Assembly: GCA_014621425.1 (NCBI GenBank)
Contig: JAANBB010000003.1
Span: 310,001 to 374,000, forward strand
Origin: Cylindrodendrum hubeiense
Taxonomy: Eukaryota > Ascomycota > Sordariomycetes > Hypocreales > Nectriaceae
Reading direction: 5' to 3'
DNA length: 64,000 bases
Shown: one piece after another, positions 1 through 10,884 of the stretch
How positions within the stretch are numbered: the stretch's first letter is position 1
How the letters are laid out: each line of letters starts with the position of its first letter
Made by a program: the position numbers and the translations under genes
Notes under the pieces: generated by a model
The model's input: the letters and a program-made list of their open reading frames with translations, nothing else
Databases searched by the model: none
What the model was told of the DNA's origin: nothing

Positions 1-208
1 GAGGAGAGGAAGAGGGCGTTAAATTTAGGCCGAGTCGTCGCAACGGACTATTGATTTGACCCGAGTAGTTGAAAGGAGCACCGAGGACTTTCTATTTTAC
101 TCGAAGACCGAACTGCCTATTTCCAGCATGACAACGACTAGCTAAACTTCTTAGCTGGCAACCTGCTTACAATTCTTTTTCCCTGGGCAAGCTTGCTCAA
201 CTCTCAAA

Positions 209-1958
209 ATGCTAGTAAATAATCTCATCCGCGTGGCTTTAGCTCTCGCTTCCTACACTCAAATCGCTACAAGCATAGCAGTTGTGGACTTGGGCTACGC
301 CAAATACGCCGGCGACAGTCTCGCAGCTGGAGTGGATCAGTTTTTGGGCATGCGATATGCGAGGCCGCCAATTGGAGATTTGAGATTCCGAGCTCCTCAA
401 AAACCACAAACTGAATTCGGAATCAAGTCCGCGACTCAGGTATGTTGCTATCTCAAGTGCAAATTTGGGGTTGTAATGATGAAGCAGTGACATTGCTAAA
501 CACCTTCATGGCTGTAGTTTGGCAAGGCTTGCATCGGCCCCGGCCATGTTCCAAGTTCCTCACTCGGAGAGGACTGCCTCTTTGTCAATGTCTTCAAGCC
601 GTCAAACGCAAATAAGAGATCGAAACTTCCAGTGTGGGTCTACATTCAGGGCGGAGGGTACAAAACCAATCCCAACACCAATTACAATGGAACAAAGGTT
701 GTCGTGGAATCCAGTCGCAGCATTGTTTTCGTAAATTTCAACTACCGAGTTGGTCCATTAGGTTTCTTGGCCAGCCAGAAAGTCAAAAAAGGTGATCTAA
801 ATGCTGGCCTTCTTGACCAGAGAAGACTCCTATGGTGGGTCAAGGAGCACATTGCTAAGGTGAGTTGAAGTGAAGACCTAAATCAAGTGGGGGAGGATAT
901 ATGGACGATTCCAGGCTAATCCGTATGGCTAGTTCGGAGGAGACCCTGGTCATGTTGTGCTCCACGGCGTATCTGCTGGTGGAGGTTCTATCTCCCATCA
1001 TCTGACGGCATACGGCGCGCGCGACGATAAGCTGTTTGTTGCCGCTGGTCTCCAATCTCCGTTCTGGCCAACGCTGCGGACCGTTGCAGAGTCCGAGTTT
1101 CAATTTGACCGCCTTGTTCAGAACACGAACTGTGCCGATCAGAAAGACGCCCTGGCATGCCTGCGCTCAGCACCTTTGGCTGGCCTCATCAACGCCGCTG
1201 TTACGAGCCCTTACCCTGGGGCTAGCATTCTGCCACTTCCCACCTTCTACTGGCTCCCAGTCATTGATGGGGACTTTGTTCGAGATCACCTCTCTAATCT
1301 CTTTGGGAGCGGGAAGTTTGTCAAAGTTCCTATGCTCATCACCCATACTACCAATGAAGGATCTGAGTTCGCATACAACGCCAAAACTATGTGGGAAGTG
1401 CAGAACTTCTTGAAAAATAGTTACCCAAAGATGACTGCTGGGGAACTTGTAAAGGTTGCTGAAGCATACCCACTCACGGCCCCGGCACCATACCATAACG
1501 CCTACTTCCCATCTGCATCGGGCGCATATGGAGACAGGACATTTACCTGTGCAGGAAACGAAGTGGCGGCATCCGTCGCCAAGTTTCTTTCTTCGGGACG
1601 TGTCTGGAACTACAGGTTCAACGTTCAGGACCCGGTCAACGTCGTCATTGGCCTTGGTGTCCCACATGCCTTTGATACGGCTGCTATCTTGGGCGTGGGA
1701 TATGGAGGTATCGTTGCTGAATCTTACAAGACTGTCAACGCTGCCATTATCCCCATCACGATGAAATATTGGATCAGCTTTATCAGGTCCCTGGATCCAA
1801 ATATTTATAGAGCAGTGGGTGCACCGGTTTGGGAGCCCTGGGGCACAGGAAACGGCAAGAGGCTGAAACTTCAGACGAATGATGTCAAGCTTGAGGCGGT
1901 ACCACCGCTCTTGACAAAAAGGTGCGAGCTTTGGAAAACTCTATCGGGTTCGAGATAA
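209..1958 (+). CDS. Secreted type-B carboxylesterase/lipase
   Basis: Alpha/beta-hydrolase of the type-B carboxylesterase/lipase family, hydrolysing esters; the natural substrate cannot be read from sequence. Three exons (introns 440-517 and 860-932) give 532 aa, a normal family length. The first ~24 residues are hydrophobic and look like a signal peptide, so the enzyme is probably secreted. Landmarks occur in order: EDCLFVNV block, oxyanion-loop GGGY, nucleophile Ser205 in GVSAG, acid Glu333 in NEGSEF and His436 in GVPHAFD. The second splice joins HIAK to FGGDP, a block continuous in relatives, which supports the boundary. The complete triad argues for an active enzyme. It is not obviously linked to the downstream beta-glucosidase. 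Confidence 0.9.
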
Positions 1959-2467
1959 GCATAAAAGGCAAATGATCACGACCAAGTTTGTTTATTTCAA
2001 TGACCAGGCCACCAATCTCTGGGATTGTGAGCTTTTTAGCGATCAAGATAGGCCGGTACGTTGGGATAGATAGATGTAGGTAGGTTAACACAGCGAATCG
2101 GTTGTTAGTTCATTGGGCCGCGGTATTCCTTGCCCAAAATACATCACCCCGCTGTCAGAATGAAAGAAAGCCGTTGCCAATGTGGTTCACGTAGTCGCAA
2201 AATCTATTTCCAGAGGCGACTTCGGAACAATGTGGCAGAACATCGGAAGCCAGGTATTTTCGGGATGGTAGATAGAGAGCTAGTTCTCCCGTTCTAAGCC
2301 ATTGGAGGCGAAGCCCTGCCCCCAGCTGCAATCCAAATCATTCCAACAGATTCCAACTACCCCTGATGTGCTGACTGCACCGGCGGTGTGCATGGCAGCA
2401 AGGCTCTAGGCCCACCGGGCTTCCTGATAATCCTCTGACACTAGACCACGCGCAAGTCGTCACTTGC

Positions 2468-2513
2468 GCGGGGATTGACATGAGAAGCCGCGTGGGGATT
2501 GAAATGTGTGGGG
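2468..2513 (+). promoter_or_regulatory. Cluster of three CreA-type (SYGGRG) motifs
   Basis: GCGGGG at 2468-2473, GTGGGG at 2492-2497 and GTGGGG at 2508-2513 fit the fungal carbon-catabolite repressor consensus SYGGRG. They lie within 46 bp, about 500 bp upstream of the GH3 start. Two sites 16-24 bp apart are typical of functional CreA targets. The motif is short and degenerate, so repression by glucose is an inference. Confidence 0.4.
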
Positions 2514-2907
2514 ATAGACGTGCTTGAGGTCAGTGTGGTGGTCATGTGTGTAAATGACGAGGGAATTAGAGGCCGGGGGCGGAACATGGCCCGACATGCC
2601 GGAGCCACGCTAATGTCTTAACCAATCGGACTGGGGGAATGGCAGAAGTTCGGAGAATCCAGGGTCTAGCCAAGGTAAAACCACGGAGCGGTAAAGCCAT
2701 GGACATGTTTCAAGGCGTCTCGATCCCTCCCATCCAATGCTTTCACCCCACAGTGACGCACGGCGACCGGACCATTTCCAATTCCCGGGGTACCTGGGCA
2801 ACTAGACTGTCTCGGCTGTCCGTATTCGCGTGTATTGTCGTTGTGGGGTGGCACATGGCCAACATAAACTACTTTCGTGGGTAAGAGGACCGAGTTACAA
2901 CGCATTC

Positions 2908-2915
2908 TATATAAG
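2908..2915 (+). promoter_or_regulatory. TATA box of the GH3 gene
   Basis: TATATAAG, about 95 bp upstream of the proposed ATG at 3007, followed by a pyrimidine-rich leader. Position and sequence fit a core promoter. Confidence 0.5.
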
Positions 2916-3006
2916 GTGGCCATTGTCACCCAAGCCAGCAACATGCCGTCTCATTCCTTGCTTCTCCCAACCACTTTTTATATACCCCTTCCAGCAGGCG
3001 TTCATC

Positions 3007-5640
3007 ATGGCTCCAACCGACGTCAACGCCCTCTTGTCCAAGTTGACCCTCGAGGAGAAGGCATGTTGAATCAATAACTATCCTCAACCCACACCTTGTC
3101 ACTAACCTATTCTCACAGATTTCTCTCCTCGCAGGCTACGACTTCTGGGAGACTGTCCCAATTCCCGACAAGGGTATTCCCGCACTCAAGGTTGGTAGAA
3201 TACAAATCACGTCTACAAGAACCCGAGATGAGCATGCGCGCTGACAGTTCACCAGACTAGTGATGGTCCCAATGGTGCCCGTGGAGCTACCTTTTCCGGC
3301 GGCATCACCGCCGCCTGCTTCCCTGCCGCCTGCAGCGTAGCTTCCACCTTTGATGTCGATATCGCTCACCGCATTGGTGTTGGTCTGGGAGAGGAGACCC
3401 TTACCAAGGGCGCGAGATGCCTCCTGGGTCCTACCATGTGCACCCACCGCCATCCTCTAGGTGGCCGCAACTTCGAGAGCTTCTCGGAAGATCCCTTCCT
3501 GGCTGGAAAGCTCGCCTCTCAGAATGTCCAGGGTGTCCAGTCAACGGGTGTCTCTGCCACCATCAAGCACTTTGCGGCCAACGAGCAGGAGACCCAGCGT
3601 CTATATGTCGATGAGATTGTCAGCGAGCGTGCTCTCCGTGAGATTTACCTAAAGCCATTCGAGTTTGCCGTCAAGGAAGCCAACCCTGGCGCTGTCATGA
3701 CCGCTTATAACAAGGTCAATGGTTACCATGCCGATGAACACCCTTTTCTCCTGAAGCAGGTTCTCCGAGGTGAATGGGGCTGGGACGGCCTCATTATGAG
3801 CGACTGGGGCGGTACGAACTCCACTGCCGAATCCCTCAACGCTGGCCTAGATCTCGAAATGCCCGGTCCCACCCGTTGGAGAAAGGCTGATCAGGTTCTT
3901 GAGGCTGTCAAGGCTGGAAAGCTCTCAGAAGAGACCATTACCACCAGGGCTCTCCACATCCTCAAGTTCTTGGAGCGTCAGAACTGCTTCAATGACCCTA
4001 CTATCCCCGAGGAGAAGGCCGTCAACAAGCCTGAGCACCAGGCTCTGATCCGCGAGGCAGGTGCCAAGGGAATGGTCCTCCTTAAGAACGACGCTGGTCT
4101 TCTGCCCCTCACCAAGGAGAAGGCCCGCGGCAAGAAGATTGCCGTTCTCGGCCTTGCCAAGGAGGCGCTGGCCCACGGTGGCGGCAGCGCGTCTGTGAAC
4201 ACCCACTACAAGATAACCCCCTGGGATGGCCTCCACGAAGCATTCAAGGGCGCGGATGTTGAGTTTACCTACGCCAAGGGTGCTCATACATTCCGCCAGA
4301 TGCCTCTCATCTCCGATCATGTTGTCGGTGCTGACGGAAGCGCTGGCTTCACATGGCGAACCTATGACATTGGTAGCTCTGTGCCTGCTACCGTCACAAA
4401 CGGCCACCCGAACTCCGAGGTGTCCCTGCTTAACGGCATGGATGTTTTCAATAAATCGAGCGAGCTTGAGGGAACTTTTACCTCTCCCGAATCCGCCACT
4501 TACTACTTCACTTTGACTGGTCTCGGCCCCTCCAAGGTTACCATCAACGGCGAGACTCTGTACGAGCAAAAGGACAACAGTTCCGACCCCATGGGCTTCT
4601 TGCTAGGCGGAGTCGCTGCTCCCATTGTCAAGCTGAACCTGGAAGCCGGCAAGCAGTACAAGATCTTTATTACCAGTGCCCCGCCCGCTCCCCAGCACGG
4701 CGAAGACCTTGGTATTCTCGAGGGCAAGACTGGTGTCCGCTTTGACCACATGTCTGCTGCTGAGCATGACAAGGATATCCTTACGGAAGCTGTCGAGCTT
4801 GCCAAGGCTGCTGACTACGCTATCGTCTTCACTGGCCACGAGACCTTCTGGGAGACTGAAGGCCAAGACCAGCAGAGCTTCAACCTCCCCAAGGATGGCA
4901 GCCAGGACCGCCTCATTGCCGGCGTTGCTGGTGCCAACCCCAATACTATTGTTGTCAACTCAACTGGTGTGGCTGTGGCTATGCCCTGGCTAGACCAGAT
5001 CAAGTCGCTGGTTCAAGCCTGGTTCCCTGGCCAAGAAGCCGGAAACTCCATCGCTGATATTCTGACTGGCGCTCAAAACCCCGAGGGTCATCTGACAGCC
5101 ACTTTCCCTAAGCGCCTCGAAGACTGCCCTGCCTATGGCAACTTCCCCGGAGAGTACACTGGTCGACAACTGACTGTCAAGTATGTCGAGGGCGTCTTCG
5201 TCGGTTACAGACATTTTGACCGCCTGGCTGCTGACAAGGTCAACTTCCCATTCGGCTTTGGCTTGTCATACACGACATTTGAATACTCGGGACTTTCCGT
5301 CAAGGAAACTGCCGCTGATCAGTGGACCGTCAGCGTCAACGTCTCCAACACGGGCTCCGTCAAGGGAGCGGTCGCAGTGCAGGTGTACGTCGGCAGCAAG
5401 AAGACATCACCAGAGAACCCCATCAAGGTGCTCGCCAGCTTCAAAAAGGTTACTCTCGAGCCCGGTAGCAGCGCGACTGTCGACCTTCCTGTCCAGGGCC
5501 GGGACATTTCATTCTGGAGTGAGGAGAAGCAGCAGTGGGTGGTTGAGGGTGGAGAGTATAATTTCAGCGTCGGCAAGAACGCTGCTGATCTGGTAGCAGC
5601 CACTGTGGTCAATGTCGCTGGTCAGACATATGCTCCTTAG
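3007..5640 (+). CDS. GH3 beta-glucosidase with PA14 domain, intracellular type
   Basis: Glycoside hydrolase family 3 beta-glucosidase that cleaves terminal beta-glucosyl units from cello-oligosaccharides or glucosides. Three exons (introns 3061-3118 and 3191-3255) give 836 aa, usual for the PA14-containing subfamily. Order: N-terminal barrel with DGPNGARG and nucleophile Asp225 in MSDWGG, alpha/beta sandwich interrupted by a PA14-like insert (about residues 380-540), then a C-terminal fibronectin-III-like domain. There is no signal peptide before LTLEEKISLLAG, so it is probably cytosolic. The first intron uses a GC donor: the splice EEK/ISLLAG reproduces the family sequence, and the nearby GT at 3065 would break frame. 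Upstream CreA-type motifs suggest glucose repression. Confidence 0.93.
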
Positions 5641-5886
5641 AGCTAAATAGTAATTAAATGTATTAGTTCTACTTCGTTTGTGCTGTCGCGTTCTCGTCAT
5701 ACAAACACATCTAGTGCGTAAGCATCAGTCAACATGGAGAGGCTATGTACATGCGGATCTCCTCGCCTTGGATAATAACAATCATTTCTTGAACAAGAAT
5801 CTTGTAGACCTGGTGATGTTCCATAGGTAGGTGGATGTAAATTAAAGTATTAAACAATTCGTACTGCAGTATTAAAGCCTGGTTTT

Positions 5887-6921
5887 CTATGGCCTAGACA
5901 CGTCCTCAATGCCACCACCATAAAGCTGGTCGGTACTCTCATTGTCCCCACGATCTATCGTGCTGCTTTCCATGTCTATCCTAGTAGTGATTACTATCTC
6001 GTCTTGTTTCTGTTGTCGATGCATTGACGTGCTCAAGTTAGTTGCAGGAACACCTTTCTCAGGTGCCATATTCTCCAAGTGTATTGCCTCAGGTCTGCTC
6101 ATTGAGCGAGCCTTCTTCTCACCTTGCTGCGTCCGACTGCCGGAAATCTCCACAAATGCAGAACCGTTGTAGTGGGCGCGGTCACCGGAATGAGTGCCTC
6201 CCCGATGTCGGACGAACTCGATCAGCTCCCCGAGGACGGCGAACTCGAGTTTGAGCTTGATCGAATAAACGACAACCTTGACTCCCTGTTGCCATTCCCA
6301 CAACCCTTTATATTCTAGAGCTAGAAGTCCGATATCCATGGCCACGATTATAACATTGATAACAAACAACTTCCACAGAAAGCTTCGTTTGCTTCCGAAG
6401 GCTGTTTTGAGGTAATCCATCGTCTTCCAGATATAGAGACCGGAGATGATGAACTCCTGGAGGCAGAAAAAGGTCATCTGGACCTTCTCTAGGACATTAA
6501 AGATGACCGTAAAACTCGCTCGGCTAGGTTCGGGACTGTACTTCGATCCGAAGACAAGAACAGTCATGGTAGTATGCCAAGTGACACCATTGGCAATAAT
6601 CATCCAAAACACAGCGCGGAGTATTTTCTCGTTGTTGAGGACCAGGTAAAGTCGTGAATATAATACCATAGATTGACCTGACACCAGCAGAACCCATCCA
6701 ACGCCATCAATCATCATTCCAACCCAGTGATACGTAAGATCAAAGTGCTCAATGAGACAGCCGATACAATATGGGATCGCAGCAAACGATGCCAGGCACA
6801 TACTCCAAAAGTAGAGTCCCTCGCGTCGCTTGAAGGTGATGAAGATGAGGCAGAGCAGCTCAACGGAGATGAACATGGCTAAAGTCGAGCAGACCTGCAG
6901 TGGATATGTCAGCGTGGTCAT
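5887..6921 (-). CDS. Fungal integral membrane protein, ~7 TM (DUF7703-like)
   Basis: Polytopic membrane protein of 344 aa without introns. About seven hydrophobic segments fill residues 8-235: VELLCLIFITF, a CLASFAAIPYCIGCL helix, VGWVLLVSGQSMVLYSRL, a helix around MIIANGV, and three more. A hydrophilic tail of roughly 110 residues follows. The VLYSRLYLVL segment and the helix layout recall the fungal family I know as DUF7703; the name is from memory and uncertain. Such proteins have no established function, and a sensor or scaffold role is speculation. Transcription converges on the GH3 gene, with 246 bp between the two stops. The start is the first Met ahead of the first helix. Confidence 0.7.
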   Translation of the reverse strand: MTTLTYPLQVCSTLAMFISVELLCLIFITFKRREGLYFWSMCLASFAAIPYCIGCLIEHFDLTYHWVGMMIDGVGWVLLVSGQSMVLYSRLYLVLNNEKILRAVFWMIIANGVTWHTTMTVLVFGSKYSPEPSRASFTVIFNVLEKVQMTFFCLQEFIISGLYIWKTMDYLKTAFGSKRSFLWKLFVINVIIVAMDIGLLALEYKGLWEWQQGVKVVVYSIKLKLEFAVLGELIEFVRHRGGTHSGDRAHYNGSAFVEISGSRTQQGEKKARSMSRPEAIHLENMAPEKGVPATNLSTSMHRQQKQDEIVITTRIDMESSTIDRGDNESTDQLYGGGIEDVSRP

Positions 6922-8809
6922 CTATGCTTTGGATGTATCAGTGCCCATACAATGATCATGACCGATTCGGGGCCATAGTGACTTGAAGCCCCTCGGGCAA
7001 AGATGCCCTTGGATGTGCTCGACATTCCCCTCCAGGTCGCTTTGACCAGACGGCGATGGGATTAAAGATGGAGTAATTTAGAGAAGTGGGATTCCGTCGC
7101 TTCCACAGTGGGTCAACATTACTCTTATACCAAGTCGGCTACGCTACCCCATGTTTTGAGGATGGTTTACCATGCAATAATTCGTTAGTTAGTCTACACG
7201 GAAGTGCTCCCCGCAAAGTGTATCCGGGGATGGCATCTGGGGAAGTGGGGCTAGTGTCCTCCCGAAGTCGAGATGATGGACAAGGAAAAATTACTACATC
7301 AGACTCAGAGGGTAAATAGTAGGAAAGGGGTGCCGTGTTTGAGGCGCTTCTGCGCGAGAAGCTGCCTCAAAACAGGGAGACATGTTGGCGCTAGAGTAAC
7401 AGCTCCAGCATTCTCCCCCTAGTTTCGCTGAAACTTCCTTCAAAGGTCAGGAATGGGAGTGTTTTCCCATCCTTCATATTAGCGCGAGTCTAAAACTTCA
7501 AGGGTACGTGAAGCAGGCCCCGGTTAAAGGAGGCTAAAATGATTGCCATCATTGTGGCGCCAAATAGCAAGCGGAAATGGTCCCAGCCGAGAGCGGGGGA
7601 GCACGGGGAACAGGGAATGTGACTCGCCGGTTCATGGGGGTCCAGAGTGCAAAAGACTGATTTGGGTCAGTTGTAAATTTTCTAACTCATTGTGTGCACA
7701 AATTGGTCTTCATATCCAAGGAATAATCATCATTCTATTACCTAGTGAGAGTCACGAGTCAAGCTAACCTTTCGCGCTATGAAGACAGGGCAGTCTTCGT
7801 GTGCTGTACGTTAGGTTATGGGGTTTGCGGGTAGCATTTGACCAGCTGAATCCATCCAAGGAATAGTAATAGTGCTTCACATTGAACAGCACCAATAGCT
7901 CGTCCAGAGACGTGCCCAATCTTTTTAGCATGTTTTTATTTCGCAAGTGTACCAAATAGTAACGAATAAAAGCTCTTATAATGGTATTACAGCGAGCGCC
8001 CGATTTTTTTGCAGAAGACTGGCAGATCAACTCTGGCACCGATTACATCCCCAGGTCTTCATGCCTCGCATTAGAAATGGACCAGCTGCCGAATAGCAAC
8101 CGCCGAATACCTCAACTGCCATCGACATCACGTGTACGAGGTGTCTGTACGAGGTATCTGTCTAACAAATCGCCACAGGACAGGCACCAGTTGCACTTTA
8201 GAGCAATCGAAAGGAGAATAATGCTGAAGGCTGTGCGAGGTTAAATCTCGGGTGATGCTTTACATACAGCCAAACTGTGATTATTTCCGAACCAGAGTCC
8301 CTGCTACGTCATCAGAATATTGTGGTTTGTGATAAGTGTGAGTATCATCTGATGACGGCCTACTGTAAACATAAGGAGCATTGTTAACCCTGTTTCAAGG
8401 GTTCTATTACCTACAAAGTATCGGCATTATATTTGCCTGGGTAGTTGCCCAATCTTAGTTGTTGGTAATGCCGTAGCTACCCAGCCTATTAGCGAGACCG
8501 AATTTGTCTTCCAATGTAGCCGACTGGCTAAAACGCATTTACTGTCACACACGGGTCTGCTTTTGGAGTTTTCAACTATATATTACACACAAAGGTGTCG
8601 AAAATTAGGGCGACTCGGCTACATCGTAGGGTTCTGTGGCGGTGGCCTTGGCCACATCCTCTCGATTCTACCAACGGCTCAGCTTACGTTGGCAAACTTA
8701 ACCCACTTAATTGTCCCCGCATTCCTCCTGTGACCTTCGTCGATTCAGATTCCATACCGCAAATCGCACATTGAGGAGTTCAGTTCTTTTTGTAGAAGTC
8801 TCTGACACC
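6922..8809. other. Gene-poor stretch
   Basis: About 1.9 kb with no open frame resembling a protein family. Short frames at 7086-7319, 7764-8039 and 7981-8244 have no recognisable content. An imperfect 13-bp tandem duplication (GTACGAGGTGTCT / GTACGAGGTATCT) sits near 8133-8158. The 5' part is the promoter of the 7TM gene. Confidence 0.55.
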
Positions 8810-9187
8810 ATGAGCTCTGGCTTTGGAGTAGGGGACTTCATTGCCGTGCTCGGCAATGCAAACAAACTACGCGATCGGTTTGCCGATGCGCCTGCCAATT
8901 CCACGCTATATCGAGCGAGTGTGCTAACCATTCCGCCACATGAATAATGTTAATAGCTTTGCCAACAGAGTATCGAGCTTTACGATCGTCCTTCAAGACA
9001 TCGAGAACCTTCTACCCAGCACATCCTCGCTGAATGGCAAGAGAGATCCCTAACGCCCCTCGTCGAGGAATGCCGCAATGTCATCATTGCTGTGGGCAGT
9101 ATGATAGACCGAAATTATTACCTCAAGCCATCTAATATGCGCGGCATCCACAATAAAGCTCAAAAAACATGGAAGAGGTTGATGTGA
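8810..9187 (+). pseudogene. Decayed N-terminal domain of a fungal STAND/NLR-type protein
   Basis: The ATG at 8810 opens MSSGFGVGDFIAVLGNANKL, close to the N-terminal helical domain that precedes NACHT/NB-ARC modules in many fungal STAND proteins (G-x-GDFIAVL...AN-K-R..F..AP). A putative intron at 8919-8970 would join to ISSFTIVLQDIENLLP, matching the family's V.SL.IVLQDV segment. The frame then hits a stop near 9050, while the +1 frame continues the family pattern (LTPLVEECRNVI..., then KTWKRLM) and stops at 9187. There is no NACHT, NB-ARC or repeat domain downstream. So the region shows a frameshift and loss of everything after the first domain. It cannot make a working receptor; expression of a short product is possible but unsupported. 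Confidence 0.55.
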
Positions 9188-10884
9188 CAGCCGACTAACA
9201 CGCGAAGCCCCACATTAACGTTTTGGTGATAAATGGTTAGGAGGCTGAATTTGAGTAGGTAGCAAACCATGTTTGACAGTGCACAATAATAACTGCGATA
9301 GTACTTAATCATTTTTTAAAACAAACAAGGACAGTACTAACATTGAACCTGAGAGTATTTATGTGCTTCATCGACTGAAAGAGATTACACACCAAATATA
9401 GAGGAATGAGGGAGTTAACAAGCTACCCTAGAGCACCAGCTTCACTTGCTGCTTGCGATCGGTCAGACCGCTTAACAATATTAATTCGATAAATAATACC
9501 GCAAGGTTAGCAAGAAAATGTTTCTGATACACTTAGTGAATACAATAGTACGAATATCTTTATTCAGAAAGATAGAATGAACATGCATAGGCTTCATGTC
9601 TTAGGCTTAAACTCACCGGTCTTTGGCCTCACGCGCTTTCGATGCATTGTTTCTCCACACAACGTGTAAAATAACCTTCAGCTACGTATACCCACTACTG
9701 TTACGTCTTAGCCAATCTAATGACGTGAATGCCCGTACCTGTTAATACAAAATTGCGATACTTCCATGGACCACGAAAGCGCTCCTCACTTATTCGGATT
9801 AGTTAGTGGGCGGTGCACGCCGAAGGACGCGGCCCAGAGCGGTGTGTTAATATGACGTGAAGAGCATCGGGAGATTTTGGTGGGATGATCCGTGAGAGCT
9901 ATTTCGCTACGGGGGGGTTTCCACGTCAAAAGTCACTCCACGGAGCCAAGTGCCAAGCGCCAAGCGCCAAGCGCCAAGAGTCAAAACCAAGAACCAAGAT
10001 GAGAGCCAAGACTATCTTGGCGTGGTGGTATCCCTGTGGGTACTTAGAGTACGGAACCTCTTGTAGAATCATTCTTCTAAAACCACCTTAGCTGTCGAAG
10101 AGAATCTGCAGTTATTACGGAGATTCAATATTAAAAACCTGCTGAGGTCGTCTATGCGTCGAAGTTGCGACGCGGCAACATGAGCTGGCCCTGGAGGGAA
10201 TCTTTCGCGTATAACTTCCCAACCTCTATCGGTATCTATCAGTCACCGGTATTGCCGATCGGAGGCTACTATGAAAAGGCCGTTGGAGTTTTGTAGCCCC
10301 CACCCCATGCAACGCACCCACGCAACCCGTGGCAGGGGTGATGAATGGCACTTCACCTAGGCCGAAAATATCGCGGCATGAAAAAAGGAACAAATCGGAA
10401 TGAGGTATCAGCTACCAACGAGCCGCAATTTGCTTGGCGATTTGTGTCACCACCCCAAAATTTATTCCAAAACTCCGAACAAGGTGAATAAGGTGACGAG
10501 ATTAAGCCCTTGACCCCTTTCACATGCCTTCCAGCATCACAAGCGAGGTACTCATTGCTCTCTGTCTTTGCGACGGATCCTAGTCGTTAAGCATAACCAC
10601 TCTTTCGATGCCATTATATCAAATCCATCACACCACACGTCCCTCTTCATATATATTTGAATCAGCCTCCCTCAAAAGTGTGGGATATCTCACTTAGAGA
10701 ACAGCTATCTTTCAGACATCCTTCATACACATATCATCCATACCTGTTCTGGGCCTTCCTTCATTTTAGGGAGTGATTCGGCCCCCGATATTCCCTTACA
10801 CTGCCATTCATCAGGGTCAGTCTCGAGCGGAATATCAGCTAGACGCTTCAACCTGATCGTGAGAATTTCGCTGAACTCCTCACC
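9188..10884. other. AT-rich gene-poor stretch and RTA1 promoter
   Basis: No gene seen. The part from 9200 to about 9760 is visibly AT-rich and stop-dense on all frames, like a mutated or decayed sequence. The STAND remnant ends just before it. A 7-bp minisatellite lies at 9945-9979. From about 10500 the sequence is a pyrimidine-rich fungal promoter for the RTA1 gene. Confidence 0.5.
9945..9979. repeat. 7-bp tandem repeat (GCCAAGC)x5
   Basis: Five successive copies of GCCAAG plus one variable base (T, C, C, C, A). More diverged CCAAGA-type copies follow to about 10010. No coding context. Confidence 0.8.

Larger units (their letters stand above)
1959..3006. other. Intergenic region, carboxylesterase to GH3
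   Basis: No convincing gene. It holds the 3' flank of the carboxylesterase and the promoter of the GH3 gene, including a cluster of CreA-type motifs and a TATA box listed separately. The short open frames at 2610-2944 on both strands resemble no family and are judged chance. Confidence 0.6.

Noticed and set aside
1167..1667. 166-codon minus-strand frame inside the carboxylesterase gene
   Set aside because: Shadow of exon 3, which carries catalytic Glu and His.
3925..4569. 214-codon minus-strand frame inside the GH3 gene
   Set aside because: Shadow of the strongly conserved plus-strand GH3 coding sequence.
9188..9800. Transposon in the AT-rich stretch
   Set aside because: No terminal repeats, target-site duplication or transposase/reverse-transcriptase motif could be seen.
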